In this document: piece by piece, positions 12,101 through 25,130 of the stretch
How the letters are laid out: every line of letters starts with the position of its first letter
Numbering within the stretch: the first letter of the stretch is position 1
Assembly (NCBI RefSeq): GCF_025024155.1
Contig: NW_026251757.1
Coordinates: 124,001-188,000, forward strand
Direction: 5' to 3'
Length of the DNA stretch: 64,000 nucleotides
Source of the DNA: Gamsiella multidivaricata
Taxonomy: Eukaryota; Mortierellomycota; Mortierellomycetes; Mortierellales; Mortierellaceae
Notes under the pieces: model-generated
The model's input: only the letters and a program-made list of their open reading frames with translations
Database searches by the model: none
Told to the model about the DNA's origin: nothing
Translations under genes and position numbers: made by a program

Positions 12101-15100
12101 AAGTCCAGAGATGGGATAGCACCAACCAACCTGATTCCAGCATTTTTTGACAGAGGACCGGATGGATGACACGCCTGCCATTCTTGTAGGCACGAGGTAG
12201 GGCCCCTGGTGGTGCAATGGCGATGCAGTATGGACGCAAGCCGTGGTAACCCTTCATGGCTTGCTTAACGAAATCGGCGAGCTTAGCTAGATCGTCGCGT
12301 TGGAGGCGTGGTGTCTCGGCACAGATCACAGGCAGGCGCTCGTCGTTTATATATGTCTCAAATGTCACGCTATTGGTAGCAATGGAGCAAGCAAAGCGAG
12401 GCGTTTAGGCGTTTTTTAGCACGACGTGCTGGAATATGCAAAAGGAGCGCACCATTCATCTAAATTTACCAAGCAGTGAATCCGATGATGCGCTCCATGA
12501 CAGTGTTGGCAAGATCTGTCGTGTAGTGGTATTTATAGTAAACAACTTTGCGCTCCTCCGCCGATTCTGGGCCTTGGAGAACTTCTTGTTGGATCCTATC
12601 TTCGTAAAGTCCAAAAACGACAACGCGACCCTCGATCAGGCCACCGAGGAGTCCTGTTCTAAGAAATCCTGCTGGCACTGGGTCATAGATCTCTGGGGTC
12701 ATGGTATCAACAGGTATGATCAACGGCAGTGCATGAAAGAGTTGTTGGGAGTGCTGGGGCAGGTTCCAGAATCCAAATGCTATTGACGGAGAGTCGATCC
12801 AGATCTCACCAACTCTGCTGGGTTGACACAACGCTGTGGTGTCCGGGTCCACAATGGCGAGGGTTGCTGTTATACATGGAATAATGTACCGCCAAAAAAA
12901 AAAAGTTAGCATACGATATGGGATCTGCACCGTCATGATCTGCTGCACTTGCATTGATACTTACCTCGCGGTATAGTATACCCAAACGCTCCGACTAAAA
13001 CAACACCGCGCTTTGTTGCTCCTTTGATTGCCTCCTCGCCAGTATCGACGACCTTAATGATATTGCATTTCAGCGCTTCTCGGTCAAGCAAGTAATAACA
13101 GATCGCGTCCGCGTCCGTCGAACACGCGCGTGGTTGTGGCTCGGATCCACCCTTGCCCGGCTCCATATGCAGAGGCACGCCGTATTGGAACCCAAAATCG
13201 ATTTGGTCGACACCTTGGGGGAACATCAGGGAGTCTCTCATACTCAGGATCATCCCTCCGTGCTCCGGTAAACTAGCAATAGGGACGACAGCTGTTTCGG
13301 GTGAAGGAACACCCAACGGCTTCAAGAAATTCTTTGTAAACTGTCGATTCACCAATGGCTGGACCATAATCGTGTCGATCAAGAAGGTCTCCAGAGAAGA
13401 AAGCTGGCATGGTCGAACGTCCTGCGCTTTGCAACCATGCATCATCTCCCGAACGCCCTCATAGTCCCCCACAGCCATAGTTACTTGGTATCGATGTGCG
13501 CATGTCTCCCACAGCCCTAGTGTCTCTGTGATGCCGCTGCGCACAAACACTGTATGACTTCCGCTATAAACGCCGAGCAGTCCTCCTAGTACAAGCCCCA
13601 CTTGTTGCCGAGGTTCCAGCCAGCTCATAACAACGTCAGTTCCCTTGCACTCGGACACGGTTGTATTGTCGGAGATTACTGTCCCGGAGGATGTGGTTTC
13701 AGACTGCTCGGTCAGCCTTGCCGGGAATGATGTCGACTCTCCTTGCTGGTACGCATTATTAGCGCCTATTGTTGCTGTCGAGGATGGTATTGACGATGGT
13801 TCTGTGGTTGCTGCTGCATGCGACTTTCTTTTCCTCTTCGGACTAGAGTCCAGTGCATGGTTGAGCACCTGGCACTGCGAGAGAACCGTCCTGTGACTAA
13901 CAGCAACGCCCTTGAGTTCCCCATTTGGTGCCTTTGTGAACTCGATATACGCCAAATCAGGAAGTGCCAACCCCATCGGTTTCCACTGATCCATCAGCGA
14001 CCCCAAAGCCTGCCTTTCTCTATTCCTCGGCCTCCAATTGCTCCCCAAGGTATCTGCCTTCCACCAAACGACTTTCTCCAACCAATCCATACCTTTGTGC
14101 ATATTCTGGTCTTTGGTCAGCTCCATGTAGTTGTATTCTGTCGTGAGTGCGAGCTCCATGTTTGTATGATCGAGGATATAAATCATCTCTTGAAATTCCT
14201 CGATCATGTTGATCGGCACTGCGGTCATCCCCGCTATCATGACACCGTAAAATGCCGCCAAAAAGTCCAAGACTTCTGCTTTCCGAAACACGAGCCCGAC
14301 GCGTGCGCCCAGGCGTAAGTGTGCGTTTTTTACAATCGCCTGACTAATCTTCTCCGCTCGACCGTAGATCGTTTCCCATGTCCAGGATCCAGTCTCATGC
14401 CCCTTACTATCGACAGCCGAGAAAGCGGTCGCGTCCGGATCGACCATGCCTCTGAACCGCAGAATTTCCACAATACTTGGAAATTCAGTCATGGGTATTG
14501 ATGTGGCACTGTCCAAGGTCAGCTCCAGAATCGAGCGGGGCTCGAGCGGCAACATTTGCTTGCCGGCCAGCTCTAGAACGTCGATCTTGGGTCTCTCCAT
14601 GCCTGGAATTGTCTGTTGAGGGCGCCAAGGGGTATCTATTCGTGTAGTTAGTGTAATTAGTGAGTAAGTAAAAAAAGGAAGCAAGTGCTTTTTAAGGAAA
14701 AATAATAATAATGGAAAAATAAAGGTACAGCACTTTTCCGCATACCTGCAGGAGTTCGTGGTCCCTGGAATTGCTCACGATGAGGATGCACTAGTGGTTG
14801 ACGAATAGTTTGATGGTAAGGATATGAGGGCAGTTGAGTGGCCACCGACTGTGTACTTGCGTGGAGGCTTTTGGTATGCGCAAATCGCGCTCCAGGGCAC
14901 AGCGGCATTGTTACGACGCAAATTGGGAGGGCGACAAGGTGCTGTGTGTAGCACACAGCAAAAAAATAAAATATGAAAGAAAAAAAAGTATATAACGGCG
15001 AGCGCGAGGGAGATCCTTTTAATATGTCCACTTGCAAAGAAAGATTTATCGCTGAGCAGGGCACCTACTTCGGCGCGGTGTATCGCGGTCGATGTGGTAA

Positions 15101-15240
15101 TGCTGAGCGGGATCGGGGGGACTAGTCGCGTTGAAGGCGCCTGGTAATGCAGTGTGTGAGGTCCCAATTGAACAAGTGGTAGGTGGCGGTGGCGAAGTCA
15201 ATTGGTGGTCATGGTTGTACGAGGAGTTGAGAGCCGCCAT
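9149..15240 (-). CDS. DIP2/CMR2-like tandem adenylate-forming domain protein
   Basis: Exons on the minus strand: a tentative N-terminal exon about 15069-15240, one ending at 14746 (from about 14880), then 12965-14635, 12470-12866, 11099-12369, 10615-11000, 10065-10540, 9737-9958 and 9149-9644; all junctions from 14746 on keep phase. The product is about 1700 residues. It starts with a Pro/Ser-rich leader and has two AMP-binding (ANL) domains in tandem. Domain 1 begins near SIVEILRFRGMVDPDATAF and ends near GEIWIDSPS. Domain 2 begins near VELLVWRSIVNPEEAAF and ends near GEIWVSSEA. The Thr/Ser/Gly-rich ATP loop of active ANL enzymes is poorly kept in both (for example AYIEFTKAPNGELKG). This architecture matches animal DIP2 and yeast CMR2, linked to acyl/lipid metabolism. 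A Ser-rich basic tail follows. Exact N-terminus uncertain. Confidence 0.82.
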
Positions 15241-16439
15241 TTTTCAAACGAGCATATAAAAGTGTGGAATCGCAAAGGAAATGAGGAAAGTGAAGATGAA
15301 TGAACTGTGGAATCAACAGCAAGAATGGAAGTCTTCTTACCAAAGACTTTGGTATCTCCTATTCCATTAAATAGCCGAAACTGATGCGCATTTTTATGAG
15401 ACGTACTTTTTTTTTACACGAACTGGATACTCTTTCCTATTAGCCACGTTCAAAGGTGCGGACAAGAAGTTGCAAGCAACAGGGACGAGGATACGGAGAA
15501 AACTACAGGCTTCTTTCTTTTTCTGGGGGATGGGGCACGAAGAACGATAGTTACTGACAACAATAATGACAACAATGCTATGGATTGGATTGAACAAGAC
15601 CAAGAACCACCACCATCCTTCCAAGCGATTCACGAAAGGTGCCAATTGGTCCCCTTTATTGGTTGGCTCAGTTACCGCCCAGGTTGCATTCACATTCTTT
15701 TGTCGCGCTTCCCATGCAAGCATAAAGTACATCACATTGCTTTATCGGCACCAAATCCACGTTTATTAATACATTATCATCCTTCATTTATACCTTTTCG
15801 GATCCTTGCGGATCCATGTGTTGAACTTCAGTCGTGATAGATAGACGGCAATCACGGAAACATCAGCCAAAATGATATCATTGCTCCCTCAACTCAGGAA
15901 CGCACAGGAAACAATATGAAAAGATTGTTCAATGGCAGTGTTGCTTCCATAGTGAACTGGGAATGCAGGGATGTAAACATGCCTGCATAGGATCAGAGCA
16001 ATTTGGAAACATGGTACCAGGCACAATGGGAGTCCTGGGTCAGAGGCCATTGCATGGAAGGGTGCCACCAACACTGATCCCTACAGCCAGCTATATCCAA
16101 TGTGAAATCAAGAGTTATCATCCACAGGCTATCCATGTCTCTCGGCATTCTATGTCAGCGTACCACTCAAGAGCCTCCACTGCTGTTACAACCCTCATGG
16201 ACGGATCCTTTTGTTCTGGTTATTCCCTCATGTACCGATATTTAATCCGTCGTTCTTCTCCGTAAGGGTCGCCTCTCCTAACGTCCCTTAAACACATCTC
16301 CAAGGCAGGGTGCGCAATTAAGCCTGTGAAAGGCGCTGTTTCATTCAGCGCATGTGGTCCCAGCGACGACCACGAAGGGTTTATGCTTTCTAGTTGGTCT
16401 TTTTTTTGTTTTTGTCTTTATTAAGAACACATGTACTGG
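15241..16439. other. 1.2-kb region without a clear gene
   Basis: Promoter side of the DIP2-like gene (15241-15400, with a TATAAAA-like stretch at about 15255) and 3' side of RTR1. ORFs here are short, lack domain signal and have no consistent splice partners. Nothing further supported. Confidence 0.5.
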
Positions 16440-17828
16440 TCATGGTCGAGTGTCCATGGACGTAGAGCTCGCAGATCGACGCATCGTTTGACCGTCTGTC
16501 ACCTGATTCTCATCTAAAAGTGTGACTCTGGACATTCCTTGTTCGATCGTGCCTGTATCAACATCCTCTGGTCGCCTGGTCTTTGCCGGAACACGGTAAC
16601 CATCCACAGCATCGTAATTATGGTGCTGCTCATTGCCTCCGAAGATCTCCTCCATATCCTGGTCCATATTGCTCATATTCAGCGGGTCTCGCGGTACCTC
16701 TCCAATAGTATCGTGCTCCACAATCTTTATGAAAGACGGCGTCGCAGGAACGGAAGCAAGAAGTGACTGTACGTATTCGTCCTCTAGTGAGGATGATTGT
16801 GTTGATGCGGATGTTCTTGATGACGATGGTTGTTGGGCTGTGACATTGTTGAGGTCCTGATTAGGGAGACTGAATACTGGACTTGATTTTGTTTCCTCCG
16901 CAACTGGCCGCCTGTCATGCTGTGCCTGGAAATCACTAAATGAGGAAAAATAAGGAAGCATTAGATATATTGCTGCAGGCATTGATCTTCGTGCTCGTGC
17001 ATACAGTTGAAATCCAGGAAGCAATACATACGCTAATTCCATGTCCAATGGTACGATCGACACCCTTATCATCTTGAGGTATGTAGGGTCGGTATTGTCC
17101 AGATAGATGGGTTCCTCTGTCAATTGAGCTTCGAGCCAGCGAGATGCTGAGAGACATGTCGACGAACAGAACTTTTTCAGTATTGAAATGTCGAATACTT
17201 TGCGCTCGTGAAGCGAGATCCTGAATTTGCCCTTGATATCCTATAAATTAGCAATGGAGAAGAGGGAACGCGTTAGCATTCAGTAATAAAGACGCGATTT
17301 TCTTATATTGATCCGAAAACACGCCTTGGCACGGAACACCTGGATACATACGCGTGGTGGTTTAGAGCAGAGAGGGTATCCACAAAGTTTGCCGATGTTT
17401 CTTTCTTCAATGACTTCCAGATAATGCGATCGTTTGATCCGATTTGCCTACACATTTACCACGCGATGTAAGATACATGGATGGTTAGCGCCATTCGCTC
17501 ACTCATTAATATTTTTTTCTTGGCATACATACTATTGGGGTTATGCAAAAGGGCAACTTACTGCTTCACCTAGCGTTTCCTCGCTCACAGGATCCAACAG
17601 TATCTCTTGCCACTGCAGAACCATGGTTTCAAACTTCTTGCGCAATTCGATGTTCTGTTGGATCAATATCTGCTTCCTGTTTAATTTGTCTCCTTGTCCC
17701 GTAGATTGACTACCAGAGACCGAGGATGAGGGTGAAGGCTTTGGTCTTGGAGGCAGATACTGTTCAATCAACGGCGACTTGTCGACGACAATGTCGTCCT
17801 TCATGGTGGGAACGTTCCGTCTTGCCAT
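16440..17828 (-). CDS. RTR1: RTR1/RPAP2-type RNA polymerase II CTD phosphatase
   Basis: Exons 17562-17828, 17352-17447, 17032-17240 and 16440-16935 join in phase to 355 codons plus stop. The N-terminal half has a helical lead-in (RKKFETMVLQWQEILLD) and then the family's atypical zinc region: ERNIGKLCGYPLC, then FRISLHERKVFDI, then KKFCSSTCLSASRWLEAQL. The Cys pairs C-x4-C and C-x3-C supply zinc ligands. Known members dephosphorylate Ser5 of the Rpb1 C-terminal repeat and help Pol II import. The C-terminal half is Ser/Asp-rich and poorly conserved. The last intron, 16936-17031 (96 nt), is open and in frame, so a gene finder could read through it. The gene is divergent from ADE12 across about 770 bp. 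Confidence 0.85.
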
Positions 17829-18597
17829 CTCTTAATGTCCTTGCTTCCTGTTTTCGTAATGTATTGTGCGTCTGTTTTGTTTGAAGAAGAGGGAGAGTGA
17901 ATGAATCTGAAGGGAAGGACGATGCGAGTCGATGCTGCTGATGCTATTGCTTTAATTACTTTGCGCTCGAGGTGATAGAGGTGATGGGTAAACTTGAGTG
18001 CGCGGTCAAGAAGCACTCAAAGACGCCCCTCGCGCCATCACATGACACTCCCCGCACCACAAACGCGACCAACACAGCCAATCCTGCCTAGGACCCTGTG
18101 ATCCTTTTATTCATCTCTTTGTATTATGTATCTGATCAATTCCATAGGCCACAGCGTTTACGATCTATGGGATTCATGGAGGCCAGTTGACATGAAAAAT
18201 CGAGAACCACACTTGGTTGGCTGCTATGCCCAGCCAGACCCAGGCCAAAGGAGGTGAAAAACCATTATCCAGCTGCATTCAAACACCAATTGCGTCTTCC
18301 CTTGCGCCGAGGCTGCCAAGATAACCGATTGGCACCGGATAGCCTTGGAGGACCTTGAAATAATAAAAATGTGAATCATCCAAAGTGACGTTCATTTTGC
18401 TCTGTTTGGAGTGCCTGAGAATTTTTATCATGAATCATGAGTGGGGTATAAAGACGAAGTGGTAGTGGCGAATCAACTGATTCTTTTTCTTGTAACAGCT
18501 TCTGTTCATTTCAATCATCAAGATTGATCTTAACCCCTCCCTCAGCAACAACTACCAACAACTCCACCCCACTCCACCTCAACAACCCCCAGCAACA
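17829..18597. promoter_or_regulatory. Bidirectional promoter region RTR1/ADE12
   Basis: About 770 bp between divergent starts. On the ADE12 side a TATA-like GGTATAAAG lies near 18445-18453, about 150 bp before the ATG, followed by a CT/CA-rich leader. No specific factor site can be assigned with confidence. Confidence 0.5.
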
Positions 18598-20701
18598 ATG
18601 GCTTCTGCAAAATTCGCCGGCATGTCCACCAAGGGCGTCACCGTCGTTCTCGGTGCCCAGTGGGGCGACGAAGGAAAGGGCAAGCTGTCCGATATTCTCT
18701 CCCAGGAAGCCGATGTCTGCGCTCGTTGCCAGGTGGGTAGAAAAACCATGGATGGGCATTGGACTTGAAGAACATAAGGGGAAACCATGCCACTTTTTTT
18801 TCGCTTTGTAATGATCCTCCCTCAAAGTTCACACACTTCTCAAGGCCCATATCTGACCTTTCCTGTATACGAATTGCTTTTGCAATAGGGTGGCAACAAT
18901 GCCGGACACACCATTGTCGTTGGCAAGACCAAGTATGATTTCCACATGCTCCCCTCTGGTAAGGAGCCCTGATCTAGTCTCTCAGTCGCTTTGAACACTT
19001 AACATTCAATCCTCCGGCTAACTTTGTTCTTCATCCGCTGACAATGCACTCTAGGTCTGGTCAATGAGCACTGCATCTCTGTCATTGGTGCCGGTGTTGT
19101 CGTCCATGTCCCCTCGTTCTTCGAAGAGCTGTCCAACCTCGAGAAGAAGGGTAAACGCAATACAACGACTCCCCCACTCGGCGAATACTATGTGCACCCC
19201 AGTTTTTTTAAGATACCTGATGCCCGCTTGATTTCACCAACCTATTTTTTTTTTTTTCCTGGTGCCACGATCTATTCTCCGCCCGTTCCACCCCTCGCCT
19301 TGCCTTTCTTGGTTCGATCTATGACTCTATGACTAACGAACCATCATTTGTTTATCCTGTGTCCCCTCTCTCCCGCCTAGGCTTGGACTGCACTGGACGC
19401 CTCTTTGTCTCCGACAGAGCTCACCTTGTCTTTGACATCCACCAGACCATTGATGGTCTCAAGGAGCTCGAGTTGGGACGCGGAAGGTAAACAAAACGAA
19501 GATCTTACCCAGAATCCCTACCCGCCAGATGCCACGCCTTAATGACACCTACATACTTCTCCAACTCCCTATCCTCATTCGACCATCACCCTTTCTCATG
19601 GTGTTACGGGAACTGATCTTGGCTATGAATGAGTCATGCTGACATTTCTCTACCTTGCTTTCTTTCTGAAATTTACATGTGTATTTTAATTACAGCATTG
19701 GCACCACTCGCAAGGGTATTGGCCCAACCTACTCCTCCAAGGCCTCTCGCTCTGGTCTCCGTGTGCACCACCTCTACAACTTTGAGGAGTTTGAACAAAA
19801 GTTCCGTGTCCTTGCTGCTAACAAGCACAAGCGCTATGGTCACTTTGACCACGATGTCGACGCCGAGATCGAAAGATACAAGGTATGGATCTTTTATCTT
19901 CAGGATCATGGGTTGTGGGACGGATCAGATAACTCAGTTTGCTAACTCATTGCTATCTACATGACTTTAATTTGGATCAAATAACGACAGATCTTGGCCG
20001 AAAAGCTGAAGCCCTATGTCACCGACAGCGTCTACTTCATGAACAAGGCCATCAAGGACAAGAAGAAGGTCTTGGTCGAGGGAGCTAACGCCCTGATGCT
20101 CGATATTGACTTTGGTACCTACCCCTACGTCACTTCGTCTAACACCGCCATCGGAGGTGTCTGCACTGGTCTCGGTATCCCACCCCAGACGATTGCCAAG
20201 ACCATTGGAGTTGTCAAGGCTTACACAACCCGCGTTGGAGGCGGCCCCTTCCCCACTGAGCAACTGAACGAGATTGGCGAGTACTTGCAGAGAGTCGGAT
20301 TCGAGGTCGGTGTCACGACTGGTCGCAAGCGCCGCTGCGGTTGGTTGGATACGGTCGTTGTCAACTACTCGACCATTATCAACGGATACACCTCCTTGAA
20401 CATCACCAAGCTGGATATCTTGGATCAGCTAGATGAGATCAAGATCGGTGTCGCTTACAAGGTCGATGGAGAGGTCTTGGAGGGATTCCCTGCCAACTTG
20501 GCGCTTTTGGATCGCGTCGAGGTCGTGTACGAGACAATGCCTGGCTGGAAGTCGGATATCTCGAAGTGCCGTACGTTTGAGGACCTGCCCGTGAACGCGC
20601 AAAAGTACATTCGTCGCATTGAGGAGCTTTGCGGAGTTCCTGTGGAGTGGATTGGCGTTGGTGTTGACCGTGATGACATGGTTATCATCCCTCAGGCATA
20701 A
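18598..20701 (+). CDS. ADE12: Adenylosuccinate synthetase
   Basis: Exons 18598-18732, 18889-18958, 19055-19150, 19381-19486, 19696-19882 and 19991-20701 join to 434 codons plus stop, the normal family length. The enzyme joins IMP and aspartate using GTP to form adenylosuccinate, the first committed AMP step, in the cytosol. Visible hallmarks are the GTP P-loop [11 protein letters not shown] with its catalytic Asp, GGNNAGHT with the catalytic His, [14 protein letters not shown], the IMP-binding region [22 protein letters not shown], the [12 protein letters not shown] loop that contacts aspartate and IMP, and a C-terminal VGVDRDD. All key residues appear intact. A GAC microsatellite begins about 20 bp after the stop. 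Confidence 0.97.
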
Positions 20702-20721
20702 AGACCATGATCAAAGCTATC

Positions 20722-20743
20722 GACGACGACGACGACGACGACG
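20722..20743. repeat. GAC trinucleotide microsatellite
   Basis: Seven GAC units in the probable 3' UTR of ADE12. Confidence 0.85.
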
Positions 20744-23700
20744 TTCATGAGATCGTGCGAGTGCTATGGAAGGTGATGATCTAGACATGTTTGCTTGCGG
20801 TGGAGGAGGAGATGGATATGTGTTTTATTACGATTGAGGACTGTGTATTATACCAAGCAACTGCTAGGAGTGTTCTTTGGTTGTTAGAAAAAGGTGCATT
20901 GAATAAAAACGATCGCGTTTTTGAATGTGAACACCAGGACGATACTGCTCTGCCCATATGTTTATCAGAGATCGCAAAGATCTGCTGTTAGAATGAAAAA
21001 GTCCAAGGAATTTTGAACTTCCTCTGCCTGAGCTGTTGGATTGTCGAAAAAGACGTCTTTTTTCTCACGTGCGACGATCGATTGGCCAACTCGTGGGTTC
21101 TTATATATAATATCCTCAAACACGTTGTTCTCTTTGCAGCTTCTAAGAGGTGCACTGCACATCCTCTCCTCCACAGATGGCTCTCATCTGCTTGAGTGGA
21201 GAGGACCCATGCGAATTCGTCCCATGGAGGCTCCTCTTTCTTTTTACGTTTTCGATATCGAGCGGCAAACGGCTAACGACTGTTTCATGTTTTGTGTGTG
21301 AAGAAATTGGTCCGCACAAGCGAATGGAATCAACGCTCTCCAGCACGCGAACTTACTAAAGCGTTGTTCTGCTCGAAGGATTTTTTTGATATCTTTATTT
21401 CTGTCGGGTCCTTTCACGATATGTGATTACAGGGCAGTTCTGGGGAGCTGGACTTGGTCCATCTCCATCCGATTCACGCATGCATGCGCACGCGCACGCA
21501 CACACACACACACACACACAACCAAATGTCTCCTGTGCTCTTCTTGTTTTTTTGCAAGGGTAACTAGCAACCCTCATGAGCCGGGAACCTCTTACTTTTG
21601 CTGTTGATGTTTCTGGTGTTCCGTTATGGGTGCGTGCCAATTCAATCGCTCAGACCCAGACCGGGTTCTTACGAGAGCTTAGTCCGGCTATCTATATTTA
21701 GCGACGAACAGGGCCCAATACAAAACAGGGCTGGTTAGCCGTTAACAGGAACCGAAGAACGTGCAGTGGTATATGAATAGATGGCGGGCCACTGATTGGC
21801 ATGTGTGTGTGAGACCCTCGGTAGGATAAACAGGCATGCACAGGACTTTCCTAGGAACAAAGTATTAGACACGCCGGCTAGCGTAGGATAGACGAATGTG
21901 CGATGCTAAGTAACCCAAGCACATCGATAGTCTATCAGTTCTTTAGCAAATGACAACGATTGACATGTGCAGTGACGCAGCGTGCAAAAAAAAGGGTGGA
22001 GTGGACGTCCTGAAAAGATAGCTGTCCAGCACTTTAGTTGGTCTAAGAAAAGGATGGACAACCGCAGCAGTTCTGGGTTGACTCTCTGATAGGCAACAGA
22101 GATAGACAATACAGGTACAGCTGGATAGAGTATTCATGAGATAGGATACACATGTCTGTGCACAGCCTCGTTTTACTTTTCCAGTGGCACGAAGGAAACC
22201 TGTGATTGCGACAGCTGAAAAGCACATAGACTAACACAGACACGCCATTGAAACGGAGATGGTGGAATTGGAAGGACAAGCAAGAGAGCGACGGAGAGGG
22301 ACCACAACAGTCCTTAATTTATATTGTGGTGATGGTGGTGATGATGGTGACATACTTGTGCTGGTTTTCTTGCGAACGTGATGTTTATTGGTGTGTTCGT
22401 GCTTATGCTTCATTACCTGAGGATCCATCTTCAAACTGTTGGTCAAACACGACAATCGATCCCCCACACCATACACGCATATAACGAAAAATAAGGTAAC
22501 AATGTCGCCATCGACCACCACGGAGTGAACAATTTAACACAAACCCAACACAGTGGGGGATATGCATGTAGGGTGCAGGGTTCGCATCTGCCCTGAGCTT
22601 CTTCCTTCCAGTTACTTCGATCTCTTCCCCACACGCGAGGAGAAAAATGACGATCGTCATAGTCTAGTCCGTAGCTCCCCCCTTCTCTCGTCCCTGGACG
22701 AACATGTCCTGTTTAGGAGTATATACATCACACACAGACGTCGAAATCCAGGTACCAGAGCATAATGTTGAACGGGGGACCCCTTCATTTTTCATTCCAT
22801 TACAACAACGACAGAAACTCAAAAATGTAAACACCTTCTTTTCTAACCCGTTCCACCTGCATGCAACTGTAATGTTATTGGCGACTGAGGGACTGGAAAC
22901 AGGAAACAGGGGCAGCAAAAAGAAATATATGTACGATGGTGATGACGACATTGTTACCAATGAGTTCTTTACGGTTCACACGGCGCGCCTGCGCGCGCGC
23001 AACCTTTCCTCGCGTCAAACAGAACAGAAACGGAAGAACCCTACGTGATATTTTCCCCACTTTCCTAGATGTCAATTGCAATAGAAAAAGAAGAGAAGGG
23101 GACGTAGTAAAACGCATATGTCATCACGTAAGAAGGAAACGAACGAGATCAGATTCCCAGATCGGATCTTCAAACAAGTGTCGGCTGCACATAGTGTCTC
23201 CGGGGCGTACGGTACTTCTGCTACAAGGTGCGTAGTCTAGACACACACGTATCCACTACCACTTCTGTCACCCCTATGCTTTGCTGAGTAAGTTTGTCAC
23301 ATATGGATCAACCCCAGATTTTTATGACGGGAGAAACAGGGAAAATATGATGCGAGACCAAAATTGGCCAAAAGAGAGAAACAAGGCAATCGAAACACGA
23401 CGATCCCTTTTTGTACCTATCTGAGATTCGTCAAGAAAAAAATATATGGCTTTGCGCGGAGCACGCAACAATTCGCTGTGGAAGAGAGACCGATTGCTAA
23501 TCGCGATCAACAATCATATCATTCTTATGAAAAGTGAAGGGGAAGGAGAGGGAAACATAGAGAATAAAGGGATTGACGTGGCTAGCAATTGATTTGTAAA
23601 CAAGATATGGGTGAAAGCTTCCCTGTGCGCTGTGCGCTGTCTCGCTAGGCAAGGCAAGGGAAGGCAAGGCAAGGCAAGACTAGGCTCAGGCCAGGCATTG

Positions 23701-24576
23701 GACCATCAACCAAACGGATAGTAGAATCCAAGCACGACGGGTACGTGTACGAGGGACGGAGGGCTGTGTGTCTGCGCCCAGTCCAGAGTGCGGTCTGTGG
23801 AGAAACACGAAGGAGCGAAGCACGAAGGAGCAAGGTGGACCGTGGATGGCTGTACCGGCAATGAATGGATGGCACCATAGATATCGAGGGATGGCAACAC
23901 GCGCACGACGTTTGGATGGCATGTATAGTCTAGTCTAGTGCAATAGAGGCGCACTGACAGGGGGCGGCCAGTATTCTATTCTATTCTACTCTACTCTACT
24001 CTATTCTATTCTATAATCGATACAGATACGGATCGATACAGGCAAAAGAGTCATCCTTGGGCTCAGTGGTGAGGGTGGTACAGCAGACGAATCAGGACCA
24101 CGGACAGCAGCACCCGTCCAAGGGAGCGAGATTTGTCATTTTTCGTAGGAGTGAATCACCGAATAGAATACAGGCCAATTCAGTCGCATACAGCCCATTC
24201 AGTCGGATGAAAAGATACGACAATCAGATGGTAAAAAATGATATGTGTATGACAGCGATGTAATCACATCGGCAGGAGGAGTATAAATAGGCCCTGTCTT
24301 CTCGCCTTCATCCCCTTCTTCCTCCTCTTGCATTCTAAAGAAACTACTTCTTCTTCTTCCTTACAGCCGATCTTCTATGTTTCTTCAACGACAACAGCAC
24401 CTCCACCCCCAATTGCCCCTCCTCAACAACACGCTCTCCATACTCCGAGCCATTTCTGTTCCTGTCAGCTAGCTATTTCTTTTTTTATATTCACATCTCC
24501 TATTTCTCAACTTGAGCACGCTCCACCACCTCTTCCTTCTCTCCTTAAAAGAACAACCCCTCTATCCTATTCAACA
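20744..24576. other. 3.8-kb gene-poor interval rich in simple repeats
   Basis: No convincing gene. A minus-strand frame at 20965-21174 (VAREKKDVFFDNPTAQ) is the least random-looking but has no start context or family. Repeats: a CA run near 21497-21521; GATGGT units near 22328-22350; an AAGGC-type run near 23646-23680; CTATT/CTACT pentamers near 23974-24013; and GATACA/CGATACA words after them. It may hold a long upstream regulatory region or non-coding transcripts of the Ecl1-like gene; that is inference. Confidence 0.45.
24281..24290 (+). promoter_or_regulatory. TATA box of the Ecl1-like gene
   Basis: GTATAAATAG sits in a GC-flanked context, followed by a long CT/CA-rich leader of about 285 bp to the ATG. 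Confidence 0.6.
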
Positions 24577-25130
24577 ATGGATCTGAACTGGTGCCCAGTC
24601 TGCGAACAGCACATCCCACTCGCCTGGGAGGTAAGTTTCTTCTTCGCTGCAACTTTACTTCACCAACAGCACCAAGAACGACAATCAAGAACACGATATT
24701 AATCTTTCTTCACTTCCTTCTTGAACCATAGTCGAGCCTTTACTGCTCTGATCGCTGCAAGAAAGCCGATGCGGCTGCCTCGAATTCGGGTCTTTACCCA
24801 GCCAAGATGCAGTCCTTCTCCCGCAACCAGAGGACCTCGATCTCCTCTCCCTTGTCCTCACCTTCCTTGGGCGGCGTCAACTCTTCAACTTCAGCAACGA
24901 GCACGTATCCATCCCCACCAACGTCGCCGATGAGCAACTATGTCTACAACAATATCTCAGCTCACGGTCGCATCTCCCCGCCTTCGTTTTCGTTGGGTCA
25001 ACCCGCATCAGCTACAGCAGGAGCAGCAGGATATGATCTTCAGTTGCGCCGCAAGTCAGCGACGACAATTGCAGTGCCACAGTACACGACCTCAACAAGC
25101 GCCGCGAACAAGAAGGGATTCTTTTGGTAG
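24577..25130 (+). CDS. Ecl1-family-like small zinc protein
   Basis: Exons 24577-24630 and 24732-25130 join in phase to 150 codons plus stop. The N-terminus MDLNWCPVCEQHI and then SSLYCSDRCKKAD after the splice form a C-x2-C...C-x3-C site. This is the layout of the Ecl1/2/3 life-span regulators of fission yeast and of related short fungal proteins, which act in the nucleus or cytosol in starvation and metal responses. The rest is Ser/Thr/Pro-rich with SPPTSPMS-type sites and ends KKGFFW. The long leader and TATA box suggest tightly regulated expression. Function is inferred from the zinc motif only. Confidence 0.7.

Noticed and set aside
21497..21521. Possible telomeric or subtelomeric repeat
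   Set aside because: It is a plain CA dinucleotide run; no TTAGGG-type array occurs anywhere in the window despite the RecQ-like remnant.
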